A stretch of 11,333 nucleotides of DNA, taken from the NCBI GenBank assembly GCA_004369085.1, contig ML210617.1:1-11333 (forward strand). Reading direction: 5' to 3'. This document shows positions 1 through 8,921 of the stretch, piece after piece (the stretch's first letter is position 1; every line of letters starts with the position of its first letter). The notes under the pieces are model-generated. The model was not told the DNA's origin and made no database searches. It saw only the letters and a list, made by a program, of their open reading frames with translations. The translations under genes and the position numbers were made by a program. The stretch comes from Coprinopsis marcescibilis. Lineage: Eukaryota > Basidiomycota > Agaricomycetes > Agaricales > Psathyrellaceae.

Positions 1-223
1 AATATCTTGGCGGAGCGACTGGAGCTCTGTTTCGGACAACGTGTCTGTGGATTCCGCGCGGTGCCTATAAAACACGGCAGATAAGCAAATCCATCAGCAT
101 TAAGATGAAAGGCATGTACGACCCGTCTTCTGAGATGACTGGTAGAATAGGCTGCTCTTGTCGTTGATATGGACTGGCCGGGGCACAGGGGGACTGGTAT
201 TGAAAAGCAACAAGTCGGCCCAT
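1..223 (-). CDS. 5' end of an unidentified protein-coding gene, partial at the left edge
   Basis: I do not recognise the product. On the minus strand an ATG at 223-221 opens a frame with an in-frame TAA 15 nt upstream, which fixes the start. Exon 1 (223-120) encodes 34 codons plus two bases, rich in Pro, Gln and Ser and probably disordered. A 55-nt intron fits at 119-65: it starts GTACAT, has a CTGAT branch-like motif and ends TTTATAG, matching the size of the introns in the kinase gene. Exon 2 (64-1) then stays open to the window edge with a Ser/Thr/Glu-rich stretch (..STDTLSETELQSL..). About 56 residues are visible. Without splicing the frame stops inside the intron. The gene is divergent from the kinase at 1373. 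The intron-exon model is inference; chance coding is possible because the fragment is short. Confidence 0.5.
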
Positions 224-1372
224 TAAATACTCAATTTAGACTAGGAATTGAACACCTTTACCGCATTGGCTATGAAGCTGTAAACATCCTTCAACTTGGA
301 TAGGAGGAGGCCCACGTCCGCTGACACTGTACAATGGAATGATTACAGCTGTGGAAGCTGTGCAGTGTGAGCTTTGGACTCGAAGAATACGAGTGTAAGA
401 AGGCAACCTCGAACCGCGGGAATCCACCACGTCGTACAAATGAACTTTAAGTAATAATACGTGATCATAGGATGTAAACGAAGACGGTGAAGCACCATGT
501 ACGCGTTGGGCTCATTAATGATCATCAAGTTGAAGCACAACGCTGTAGTCCGTCCACATCACTATTACTTATGTCAGTCAACCCTGAAGAACGCACGGAG
601 AACACGACGGAAGCCACCTGTAAACGGGTCCTGATGACAGTGTTTATAATATCTCCACAAAACGGAGAGGTGTTTCAAGCAGTAATCGAGGGCATCGCCG
701 TCATATACGGTGGCTGTTGACATTACCTCTTGTAGTAGGAAGCGTTTCTGAAGTTAGTTAGGTGCTAACATGAAAATGCCTCCTGTGATATTCGAAAGGG
801 TATGTGAGACCCAGGGGTAAGCGCTGTGAACAAGACGCAAGCACTCACTCCAAAAATGCATTACTTCCGATAATTACCATCACCGCCTGACCTAGTGGGC
901 GCTTATACAACGGATGGTCTTGACATGCTCAGACGTGCTATCCATGTTTTATGTTCAATTAGAACGGATATGAAGAGCATGCCCAGGCTATATACTATCC
1001 CTTTCCATATACTCTCAACCTCGTTGTAGCCTCTCACCCATCTGAGGTCAAAACCGTTGTCCTTTTCCAGAAATAAAAGGATGCACGACCTTAACATGAG
1101 TCTTGTCTTGTGACTGATTACAGACCGATTGGAGTCGGCTGGGCTGTGCTTCTCAAGTATGAACTTATCAACGTACTATTGGTCTACGTCTCTCCCCGTC
1201 TTCCCACATCACATACAGAGACGGATTATACGCAAGATCATAATCGCCTGTCTAAAGTGTTCCACCACACCACAAACCTTCTACCCACATTGCGGAATGT
1301 CCATCGTGGTATCAGTTGCGGAATCGGTCAATGTATCGATGTCTGAACACTGTGAACAGCCAATGTTTGTAG
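224..1372. other. intergenic region between two divergent genes, no supported gene
   Basis: About 1.15 kb with several short open frames (65-84 codons) on both strands. None has domain-like composition, and none extends across plausible introns. It should hold the promoters of the minus-strand gene at its left end and of the kinase at its right end. CT-rich tracts near 1187-1210 and a CCAAT-like GCCAATG near 1359 are compatible with a fungal promoter for the kinase, but no clear TATA box is placed. No repeat or transposon remnant was recognised. Confidence 0.5.
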
Positions 1373-2943
1373 ATGGTCAGTAGTTCCTCGTCATTCAGCA
1401 TAGGTCCTTACAAGCCATTACGTACAGCCCCGAGCACTATCGATGACGATGTATGCAAGCAGCTCATCGAGGAAGTTTTATTGGCGGCTGGCGTGGCAAA
1501 GAACGAAAACTTCAAATGGTCTGAAAACGGTGTATTAGGATTGGCCCGTTTCTACATCGCCTTGAAGAAGATTGTTATGAAGAAGGAGCTTTATCGAGCG
1601 CTGTTGTCAGTGAAGTCCAGGGATCAGTGTCAGTTGATCATCGACTCGTTTCACTCCGTAAGTGCCCCACCATTCACCTTGATCGAGTCTGTTCTTTACT
1701 AAAGTCACGTAAAGCTATTACTGCCAGAGAATCGCGTTGACGGTCAAGACAGACCCCACCTATGTAAAGCTATGATCCGCTTTTGCGGCGCTAAGGAGCA
1801 ATTTCCGAAGGCCCTAAAGCTCGAGGAACTGAAGAAAGATCTACGCCCGCACTGTTCAGGACGATTTGGCGAGGTCTACACAGGAGAATCCGACGGAAAA
1901 CCGGTGGCAATCAAGGCTATTAAACTATACGCCAAAGACATAGATAATCTACCGAATGTGGCCAAGGTAAGTGGCATTCAATAGCTTCGGTGCAACCCTT
2001 GAATCCGACCACATTTTCTTACTGCGCAGGCAGTGTCGAAGGAGGCCATTACTTGGAGCTTGTGCGCGCACCCAAACCTCCTTCCGTTCTATGGAGTATA
2101 CACACTGGAGGAGAGCGCCTATGGCGAAGTGTGCATGGTATCTCCCTGGATGGAAAACGGAAGTCTGCCTGAGTATATGAAGCGCCACCCTGACCTTTCT
2201 CCAAAGACAAAGGTTTCCCTTGTAAGCAAACCATCGAGCCTACCGGGACCTGTGACCATGCTGATTACAACTAGATATCAGATGTCGCAAGAGGGATGGC
2301 TTACCTGCATGTGCATAATCTGATTCACGGAGACCTAAAAGGGGTGAGCCCGCTACGAAATATTTCGTCGACGGAGAAAACACACTAATTGTGTCTAGGT
2401 AAATATTCTCATCAAGCCTGACGGCCAGGCTTGTCTAGCCGACTTTGGAATCACGAAACTTTTCAACCACGAAATAACCACCTGGACCTCTATCAAGACA
2501 GGCTCCACCGGCCACTTCGGGACTCTACGCTGGCAGGCTCCTGAGTGCATGCTAGAAGATGACCCGCCCGAGGAAACGGCCAACGTTCCACAGGTTGAAG
2601 GCATAGAGGGCAAGACGGCCAGATTGCTGGAGAAAGCGGATATTTACGCTTTCTCCTGCGTCTGCTACGAGGTGAGTGTGAGGATGTTTCATTTGTGGTA
2701 GCTTACCTGAGTGACCGCACCTTTCAGATAGTAACAAGCGAGATACCATTTGCAAAAGTCGGAATCCATCAGGTACCAAGGAAGGTTCTTCGAGGAATAA
2801 GGCCGGCTGTGCCGGCTGAACGGGTCGGTCAATTGACTGAAGTCCTGTCTCTGATGGATGATTGCTGGAAGCATTCGCCCGCTGAGCGGCCCTCCGCCCC
2901 AGAGGTTGTCAAACGCGTCGATGACATCAAGAACAGGCTTTAA
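1373..2943 (+). CDS. TKL-type protein kinase, six exons, intact
   Basis: Predicted Ser/Thr or dual-specificity kinase of the tyrosine-kinase-like group, transferring ATP phosphate to unknown protein targets. Exons are 1373-1657, 1715-1966, 2030-2221, 2275-2343, 2399-2671 and 2728-2943, giving 428 residues; the five introns are 53-63 nt with GT/AG ends and all lie in phase 0. Residues 1-135 match no domain I know. The kinase domain runs from about 136 to 428: glycine loop SGRFGEV near 143-149, VAIK lysine K162, helix C glutamate about E184, HGDLKGVN with catalytic D263 and N268, DFG at 281-283, APE at 313-315, DIYAFS at 347-352, and a C-terminal CW...ERP motif. All key catalytic residues are present. 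The first glycine of the loop is replaced (HCSG). An acidic insert of about 30 residues follows APE. A TAG directly precedes the ATG, so the start is fixed unless an upstream exon joins there. The HGD rather than HRD loop is typical of TKL kinases in mushrooms. Confidence 0.85.
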
Positions 2944-3423
2944 TTGTTTGCCCATGTATGAAGTCAAGTACTGATTCCAATGTAAATGTCCGTCTCCCTC
3001 CCGAGTACTGTGATCACAGGGTACCTGAGATGATCAACGTTGGCTCCGATTCCAGAATCATAGCTCTCTCGACCAATCATATGTTCAGGAGGGAAAATAG
3101 AAACTATATACCTGCCTACCCTCGTTCATTGTCGTACGTGACAGCATGTAAATCATGAGAGTTTAGACCTTAAATTCCTCCCAGATGACAACCTATTTCT
3201 GCGAAACAAAACCCACACAAATAGACTTCGGTCTGGACCCACGCCTTGATGTAGGTGCTGCGCTCCAAGCATTTTTTGTCCTCACATGTAAACCAAATAA
3301 CGCGCTCGCGCCAATGTATTTCACGCGTTTGCTTCCGCTATCTGAGGCTCCAGAGATAGTCTTAGCTCCCAGAGGCATAAATGAATACCATTTACTCCAA
3401 AAATGTTACATTGAGCAACAGCC
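2944..3423. other. gap between kinase and helicase, no supported gene
   Basis: 480 bp holding the kinase 3' end and the upstream region of the helicase. A 105-codon plus-strand frame (3185-3502) and a 61-codon minus-strand frame (3193-3378) overlap each other. Neither resembles a known protein, and the plus one overlaps the helicase in another frame. I treat both as chance, though a diverged N-terminal exon cannot be excluded. No AATAAA signal was seen after the kinase stop. Confidence 0.45.
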
Positions 3424-4212
3424 ATGGCCTCAGTCTTCAGCACAGAGGAAGGGTTCACCCGAATTCGCGAGATTTTGGCTCTCGGCGAGCCGGAACCGAT
3501 AATTCCACATGACTATCAGCTCGAAGGTATTGCTGCCTCTTTAGATGGACAAGACCTATTGGCTACGTTGGCCACCGGGACTGGAAAAACCGGCTATTAC
3601 ACCTTTCTCATGCTTGTCATCAAGGCCATTGCCCATAATCCTAGCAAAACCCTCAGCACCATCACATTTCACGCAAATCCGGTGATGCTCGTGGTGTTGC
3701 CTACCAAGGCACTTCAGGAGGATATGGTAGGTTATTGTAGCTGCTTTCATCAGAAGTTGAGAGCTTACAGCTTCAACAGAAACGAGGAATGTGTCTCCAC
3801 GGGCTAAACGTCATTGCAATCAATAGCGATGAAGTTAAAAGCGCCCGCAAAACTGGTAGAGATCTGTGGACAGAATGTATCGAAAACTACGATGTCATCC
3901 TCATTTCACCCGAGGAATTAACATCACGGCACTTTGAAGCTCTTCTCAACAAGCCCAAATTCACGGATCGGATCTGTTGCTTTGGGGTTGATGAAGTGCA
4001 TCTCATCAATACCTGGGGAAGACATTCCGCAAGGCCTTTGACCAACTGGGCTTCATGCGAGTCGGTCTTCCAATGCATGATGCGAAATTCATCCCCCTTA
4101 TCGCAACATCTGCTACCATACGAAATGGCGAACCGAAACGCGAGATTTGCAAAGTCCTCGGACTTCAGAATTACCACTTGATTCAAAGGTCAAACATGCG
4201 ACACGACATATA
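3424..4212 (+). pseudogene. RecQ-like DNA helicase, N-terminal part, cut by a transposon
   Basis: First half of a superfamily 2 RecQ-like helicase, a class of ATP-driven 3'-5' DNA unwinding enzymes. The ATG at 3424 sits in a strong context (GCCATGG). Exon 1 (3424-3726) has a PHDYQLEG Q-motif-like segment, Walker A ATGTGKT at 3571-3591 and LPTKALQEDM (motif Ia). A 44-nt phase-0 intron (3727-3770, GTAGGT...TTACAG) joins to exon 2 with LNVIAINSDE and the box VDEVHLIN (DEVH at 3990-4001). One base appears lost between 4017 and 4024: the protein then continues in another frame (FRKAFDQLGFMR, IATSATI as motif III, SNMRHDI). Sequence similarity stops at 4210, where the pogo-like element enters at a TA. 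The remainder resumes at 8922. The family is often multicopy in Agaricomycetes, so this may be a paralogue copy or part of a mobile unit. RecQ family assignment is from motifs only. Confidence 0.8.
4211..4212. repeat. TA target-site duplication, left copy
   Basis: The dinucleotide TA directly precedes the CAGT terminus of the transposon. A second TA (8920-8921) follows the other terminus. Tc1/mariner and pogo elements insert at TA and duplicate it. Confidence 0.75.
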
Positions 4213-4237
4213 CAGTGCATCACGGCCTGATCGGACA
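4213..4237 (+). repeat. left terminal inverted repeat of the pogo-like element
   Basis: The first 25 bases match the reverse complement of 8895-8919 at 17 of 25 positions, including CAGT at the tip and GGACA/AGACA at the inner end. Half of the mismatches are transitions, in keeping with decay. Alone this similarity would be weak; the position is fixed by the helicase junction. Confidence 0.65.
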
Positions 4238-5158
4238 TATGCAGCTCCCGGACAAAGCGATTTCTCCCCCACTAAACATCCCTTCCCTCCACTTTCTTTC
4301 GTGTAATAGTGTAGTATAGATCCATATCTACACGTAGACACCAAGAACCTGTATCCCCTGCAGCCCAATGTTGAGCAATTGCCTCAACAACCTTGTGTGT
4401 ACCCAATCACGGTGCCTTTTCCTTATACAGCAGAGATCAAATCAGGAATGCGCTGCTTCTCTTCCATCGCTCTAGGTGAGTGCATCTATTAACCTGAACT
4501 CATGAGTTTTAAAGACTCTCGAGAGTCAATATATTCAGTAGGAGCAACACTTGTGTCCCGTGTGGCGCAACCGCAACGGCTTCATTGAAGGAACCCCTTA
4601 TCTACTTGATCTGAAAGGAGGGTAGACGGCGAGGGCTATTTTGAGCGCACTATCTCCTGCGTTGCCTCAAGAGTTGAAAGGTGTGATGAGCACATCTAAG
4701 TGCACCTGTATCAAACTAGCAGATAATTTTAGCAATTTTATTCGCACTGATAGCACTCTGTCAATAAAATCAAGGGGATATTGTAGGGAAATAGATGTGG
4801 AAAGCATTATTTCACGACTGCTGAGCTGATCACTTGGAAACCTTTCTCGAGGCTAGTCATAGACCATGTCAACACTTTGGCATGTCACATGGCCTGACAT
4901 CTCTACTATAGAAGTCACAGAAGTCAACGACATTTGACATCAGTTAGATGATAACAGGTAGAAAGGTGCTGCAAGATCATTGTGCACAAGGTGCGCAGTA
5001 ACGCTGAGGGGAGAAGAGAGAGTGCAAGGTACATCCGAGGTGGCCCCAGATGCAAGATCTATCTGATAGAGTGCGATAACAGACCTTAGCTTCAAGACAT
5101 ATTCTCTCCATAACCCCCTGCTTATTCGCCATACCACTGCTCTCTATCCCATCCTATT
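4238..5158. other. transposon 5' region, no supported gene
   Basis: About 920 bp inside the element before the transposase start. Nothing here resembles a known protein; open frames are 60 codons or so. It contains a perfect 14-bp palindrome (GACTCTCGAGAGTC, 4514-4527) and an imperfect inverted repeat with GTTGAG/CTCAAC arms (4370-4388). It presumably holds the element's promoter and subterminal transposase-binding region, which is inference. Confidence 0.4.
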
Positions 5159-7732
5159 ATGCCTCATGAGCTGAAAGCATGGAAGAATGTTGCAATTCCA
5201 GCCCCCTTGAGACACAAGACCCAGGAAGAATGCATTCACATGGCGATTCAAGCAATGCACGACTCCGGTTATCACAAAAATGGTCACACCAACCTCACCA
5301 ACCGCCATGCTGTAGAGCTGTTTGGGGTTCCTCGGAGTACCTTGAAGGATTGGTTCAAAGGAAAGACCAGGCCCGCACACTTTTCCCACGAATCTCAACA
5401 GAAACTTACACATTCCCAAGAGGAGGTGCTTTCGAAGTGGGCTAGACATATGTCAAGGCGTGGGATTCCGCTTACCCAAGCATCGATTTGCAACTATGCT
5501 GCTGCCATCTCTGGGAAGGACATTGGGCTTCACTGGGTGGACCGTTATTTGGCACGTCAGAAGGATACTCTCAAGATTAAATGGACCCAGGCTCTTGAGA
5601 AATGCCGTGCGCAAGTGTTGAACCCGACCGCTGTGAAGGAGTTCTTTGATGAGCTCCTCTGAATCGTCGAGGAGTATGTCATCGATCCTTCCAACATGTA
5701 CAATATGTATGAGAAAGGAGTTCAGCTTGGTGTTGGTAGCTCCATTGCAGCGATCGTTGACTTGGATCTCAAGACGGCCTACAATGTAGAAGAAGGCAGC
5801 CGCGAGCACGTTACCATCCTGGAGACTGCTTGTGCAGATGGCACTGTCAATTGCCCATAAGTCGTGTTCCAAGCAAAGTGCATCAATCTCCGGTGGACCG
5901 AGCAAAATCCCAATAACACCAGGTATGCACATTCATAATCTCCCATTTATGCTGTGAAATTGATCATGTATAGTGTTTCCTGCTCCCCTGCTGGATGGAC
6001 CGACCAAGAGCTTGGCATGAAATGGCTGGAAAAAGATTTTCATCCACAGACCCAGGCGCGCAACAAGACCAACGGCTACCATCTATTGATCCTTGATGGT
6101 CATAACTCACATTGCAGCTATCCCTTTGTTGCATTTGCTGAATGGCACCGCATCATCATTCTATGCCTACCCGCCCATACCACCCACGCGCTTCAACCAT
6201 GTGACATTGGGATCTTTGGCCTGCTCAACTCATGCTGGAAGAAGGTGGTGAATGAAGCAGCGCGTAACAACATACCGATTACGAAGGAGAACTTCTTGGA
6301 GTTCTATGCAAAGGCATGTGCTGAGGCAATGAAAATGACGACCATTGAGGCTGCATTCACGAAGACTGGCATTCACCCCTATAACCCCCAGGCTATTCCC
6401 GAAACTATGTTCGAGCCATCGAAGAACACAAGTATGCAGGCCGTTCACCCTTTTGACTCAATCTCGGAGCTCCTCCAATCCACACCACATGTTGACGATG
6501 CATCTAATCAGCTTGCTGACACCATCAACAACCCCAGTGATGTGTCTTCAGCCCCTGTTGGCACTGCCTCACAACCAGTATCTTGAGCCACAACCCCTCC
6601 TCTATCAGTGGTAACAAACATATCTATTGGACATCGCAACAACAACATATCAACAGTGACATCCTATTCTATTGATACCACATCCACTATCTCAAGGGCG
6701 AGCACAATATCCAACACTACCGACATTGATGGACCTCCTACCCTTTCATCAGCATCCAGTGCAGCAGCTTCTCATCAACATCCTACCCCCAAGCATTCGT
6801 CTCAGCCACCACCTTCCTCTAATGCAGAGCACCATACCCCCATCCCAACCCCAGCTTTGTTGCACAGTACCACCTCTTCGACACCTATCCCCGGAGCCTC
6901 CAATGCTCAAGCTCTTGCACAAGACATCCAGTTTACCCTTGTAGGCCTCCAAGACACACTCCACCACAAGGCAGGAAAGGAGGCTCTGCATAAGGAAAAT
7001 AAGATTTTGCGGGAGCTGCTTGAGAAGGCAAGGCAAGAGCTGGAGGTGGATCACGCTCAGATCGTGTTGTTAAGAGTGGAAAATGCGTACCTGTGCAAGC
7101 AGATCTTCCATCAGAAGAAGGATCCTGCCCTATGAGAGTCTGCTGGTGTAAGACACCTCACTTCTGAGGAGTCCATTACCAACTTGGCACACCAATTATG
7201 GGAGAGCTGGATGGAGGATGCCTTGTGCAAGGCCAAACCACGGTTCAAGGCCATTCGGAAACAGTTTGCTGAGCTTGAACAAACTGAGAAGGCTGCAAAG
7301 AGTCAGCAGAAGAAGGCAGAGCTGGAGGAGGCACAGAGGCAAAAGAAGGAGGCGGAGGAGGAGCAGAAGCGATTGGCAAGAGAGCTGAAAGAGGTGGAGA
7401 GGCAAGAGAAGGCTGCTGCTGCTGAAGCATTGAGGTTGGCAAAGGCAACCAAGAAGAAGCGGAAGGCAGCAACAGCAGCGGCATTGAAGGTCAAAAAGGG
7501 TGCAGGGTGAGGGGGGAAGGTAAATGTAGGTGCCCAGAACAAAGCACAAAAGGTGAGGGTGGCGGCAAAGTCAACTGGGAGTATTCAAGCAGGAGAGGAC
7601 ACGCTCGACTTGCCAACACAAAGCGATACAGACGAGTGCACATCTCAGACCACCGAAATCCCACACCAACCTCCAGATAGCCCCTCCAACCAGACCTCTT
7701 CATCGCCTCCCGAGTCCCCCATGGCCGATGTT

Positions 7733-7747
7733 GAGAGAGAGAGAGAG
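7733..7747. repeat. GA dinucleotide tract
   Basis: Seven GA units plus G within the transposase tail. The open frame ends at 7757-7759 shortly after it, while the frame two bases over stays open to 7800 and resumes after the solo LTR. Gain or loss of one GA unit would explain the shift. Confidence 0.7.
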
Positions 7748-7795
7748 CGACAATCGTGATGCTGAAGTTGGCATCGATGATCAGGCAGTAGAAGT

Positions 7796-7800
7796 GGTGG
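7796..7800. repeat. 5-bp target-site duplication (GGTGG), left copy
   Basis: GGTGG directly precedes TGTTAC of the solo LTR and is repeated exactly at 8317-8321 after GTAACA. Confidence 0.85.
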
Positions 7801-8316
7801 TGTTACAATGCAGGACGAGTGGTATGTCCTAGTTGTTCAATGATAGTTCCAAATAGAGTCAAGACAGTAGAGAGTCGAGACGTGGAAGATTATGAGTATG
7901 TCGAGACGAATCAATGTCTAGACAATAGAGTTTCCAAGGATTCGAGTGAGATGGTTTGTTGACAAGAAGACTAACAAGAGTCTTATTTGAGAACTATCGA
8001 GTGACAAGTAAGAAATGAGATCAAAACTAAAGTACAACTACCTAACTAGGTAAGTTTAAATATACTATCCTTATCTCTTATCGATCTTTATCGATAAGTT
8101 CTGTCTGTTATCTTAACTAAAAATACTACATCATGTCCTCATGTCCTTTATCTATCCTAAAAATACCCCCAAGATCCGGTTTGACCATCAGGAGTATCTA
8201 TCGATTCATAATCAAACAGTCCCAATCTCCGAAAATAGTCCATTTGAATCTTGTAACACTCTTCTTTGGTCAACACATATCCATCTTCATGTTCCACCGT
8301 TGGAGATGGTGTAACA
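7801..8316. mobile_element. solo LTR, 516 bp, Ty3/Gypsy or Copia type
   Basis: Begins TGTTAC and ends GTAACA (inverted termini), flanked by perfect 5-bp duplications GGTGG. The first 49 bp match 11173-11221 at 41 positions, and similarity continues to the end of the window (e.g. shared GTTGTTC, GATAGTTC, GAGAAGACTA/AAGAAGACTA). No internal coding region lies between its ends, so it is the product of LTR-LTR recombination. It contains a TATA-like TTTAAATATA near 8055-8064 and a perfect hairpin at 8077-8098. The host transposase frame is in phase on both sides once one GGTGG is removed. Confidence 0.9.
8077..8098. repeat. perfect inverted repeat inside the solo LTR
   Basis: Arms CTTATCGAT and ATCGATAAG with a CTTT loop. 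It may form a hairpin in the transcript near the R/U5 region; function is unknown. Confidence 0.6.
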
Positions 8317-8321
8317 GGTGG
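8317..8321. repeat. 5-bp target-site duplication (GGTGG), right copy
   Basis: Exact copy of 7796-7800, directly after the GTAACA terminus of the solo LTR. Confidence 0.85.
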
Positions 8322-8566
8322 AGGGTGTTGCCATTGCTGCTTCTGACACCCCAGAGGGTGGGGACCAGTCCAAACTGAAACCAAGGCCAGTACCCAGGCA
8401 CAAGAACCATCAACCAGCATTGATCTCACAGCAGGGAGCTGCTGAAGATGGGGACAGAGGTGGAGACTCGGGGCAGTGCACAGACCACACTACCTCCTTG
8501 TTGGATGACAACCTCTTCCTGATTCGACAACAAAACCCACCCAGAACGACGGGCAGGAAGCCTTAG

Positions 8567-8894
8567 ATATGCTGTGTCACGATTACGAGTTGTTGTCCAG
8601 GCTGGGCTGTAGTGGTAGTCGATGTAGATTGCACGCAAGGCTCGAGAGCGATGGAAAGCCATGTTTGATCCTGTTTGTTTACCGGTGAGTCACCAGTGTC
8701 CGAAAGCCCAGTTGCCGAACTGAGCAAGGTAAAAGTGAGCTCTCCCTCGAAAAATATTCATAGGGCTCTGAGATAGCTCTTTAAAATTAAAAGACTTGTA
8801 TCATTGGGTAGGCAACTAAATTTGCTGTCAAATGGTACCAAAATCATGCTATAGTTGTACATTGCTTTGGACGATGGCCTCAAACGCCGTTGTT
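8567..8894. other. transposon 3' region, no supported gene
   Basis: 328 bp after the last transposase-frame stop and before the right inverted repeat. AT-rich in part, with no open frame of note. A short inverted repeat (CAGTT/AACTG around 8710-8723) is present. It probably holds the element's 3' untranslated and subterminal sequence. Confidence 0.4.
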
Positions 8895-8919
8895 TGTCTG
8901 AGCACACCATGAGAGACTG
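8895..8919 (-). repeat. right terminal inverted repeat of the pogo-like element
   Basis: Inverted, degenerate copy of 4213-4237 (17 of 25 positions), ending ACTG and followed by TA at 8920-8921. Confidence 0.65.
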
Positions 8920-8921
8920 TA
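8920..8921. repeat. TA target-site duplication, right copy
   Basis: TA directly follows the ACTG terminus. With base 8922 it forms a TAA codon in the helicase frame, so the joined gene would read ..RHDI-stop-LIFCEMKSG. Confidence 0.75.

Larger units (their letters stand above)
5159..8566 (+). pseudogene. pogo-type DDE transposase, multiply interrupted
   Basis: Remnant of a Tc1/mariner-pogo transposase. A pipsqueak-type helix-turn-helix (about residues 20-60, ..VPRSTLKDWFKGKTRP) and a CENP-B/Tc5-type helix-turn-helix (LTHSQEEVLSKW to RYLARQKDTLK) precede the DDE domain. The first acidic position reads NMYEKG, with Tyr (5708-5710) where the family has Asp. The second (LDGHNSH, Asp 6095-6097) and third (LQPCDIGIFG, Asp 6203-6205) are kept. 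A 51-nt intron (5923-5973) restores ..NNT-SVSCSPAGW. In-frame stops occur at 5660, 5858, 6584, 7133 and 7508, all in one frame. After the core come a Ser/Thr/Pro-rich linker, a leucine-rich coiled coil (about 6950-7120), a Lys/Glu/Ala coiled coil (about 7245-7490) and a Pro/Ser tail. A GA-tract shift near 7740 moves the frame, and a solo LTR (7801-8316) splits the tail; the frame continues from 8322 to TAG at 8564-8566. Assigning everything after 7135 to the same protein is inference from frame continuity. Confidence 0.8.
4213..8919 (+). mobile_element. pogo-like DNA transposon, defective, 4707 bp including a nested solo LTR
   Basis: Boundaries come from two independent lines. First, the RecQ-like helicase frame breaks off at 4210 and resumes at 8922 in phase, so everything between is inserted. 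Second, the predicted ends are CAGT... on the left and ...ACTG on the right, flanked by TA on both sides, as in pogo/Tigger elements. Removing the solo LTR and one copy of its duplication leaves about 4.19 kb. The element carries one long transposase-type frame in the plus direction, now broken by several stops, with about 0.95 kb before it and 0.35 kb after it. It cannot make an active transposase. It is longer than typical pogo elements mainly because of the long C-terminal extension of its protein. Confidence 0.8.

Noticed and set aside
487..720. 77-codon plus-strand frame in the intergenic region
   Set aside because: Begins at a non-ATG codon, has no domain-like composition and no supporting splice sites.
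903..1097. 64-codon minus-strand frame with a hydrophobic stretch
   Set aside because: Nothing recognisable; a short open frame is expected by chance in 1.1 kb of sequence.
3185..3502. 105-codon plus-strand frame upstream of the helicase
   Set aside because: No recognisable domain, overlaps the helicase N-terminus in another frame, and faces an equally open antisense frame.
4514..4527. Perfect 14-bp palindrome GACTCTCGAGAGTC
   Set aside because: Single occurrence with no repeat partner and no spacing relation to a promoter; could be chance, so listed only within the transposon 5' region.
7196..7549. Leu/Ser/Cys-rich minus-strand frames
   Set aside because: They are the antisense of the Lys/Glu/Ala coiled-coil coding repeat; composition explains the absence of stops.
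8157..8429. 90-codon minus-strand open frame
   Set aside because: It crosses the solo LTR right end at 8316 and lies opposite the transposase tail, so it is a chance frame over an insertion junction.
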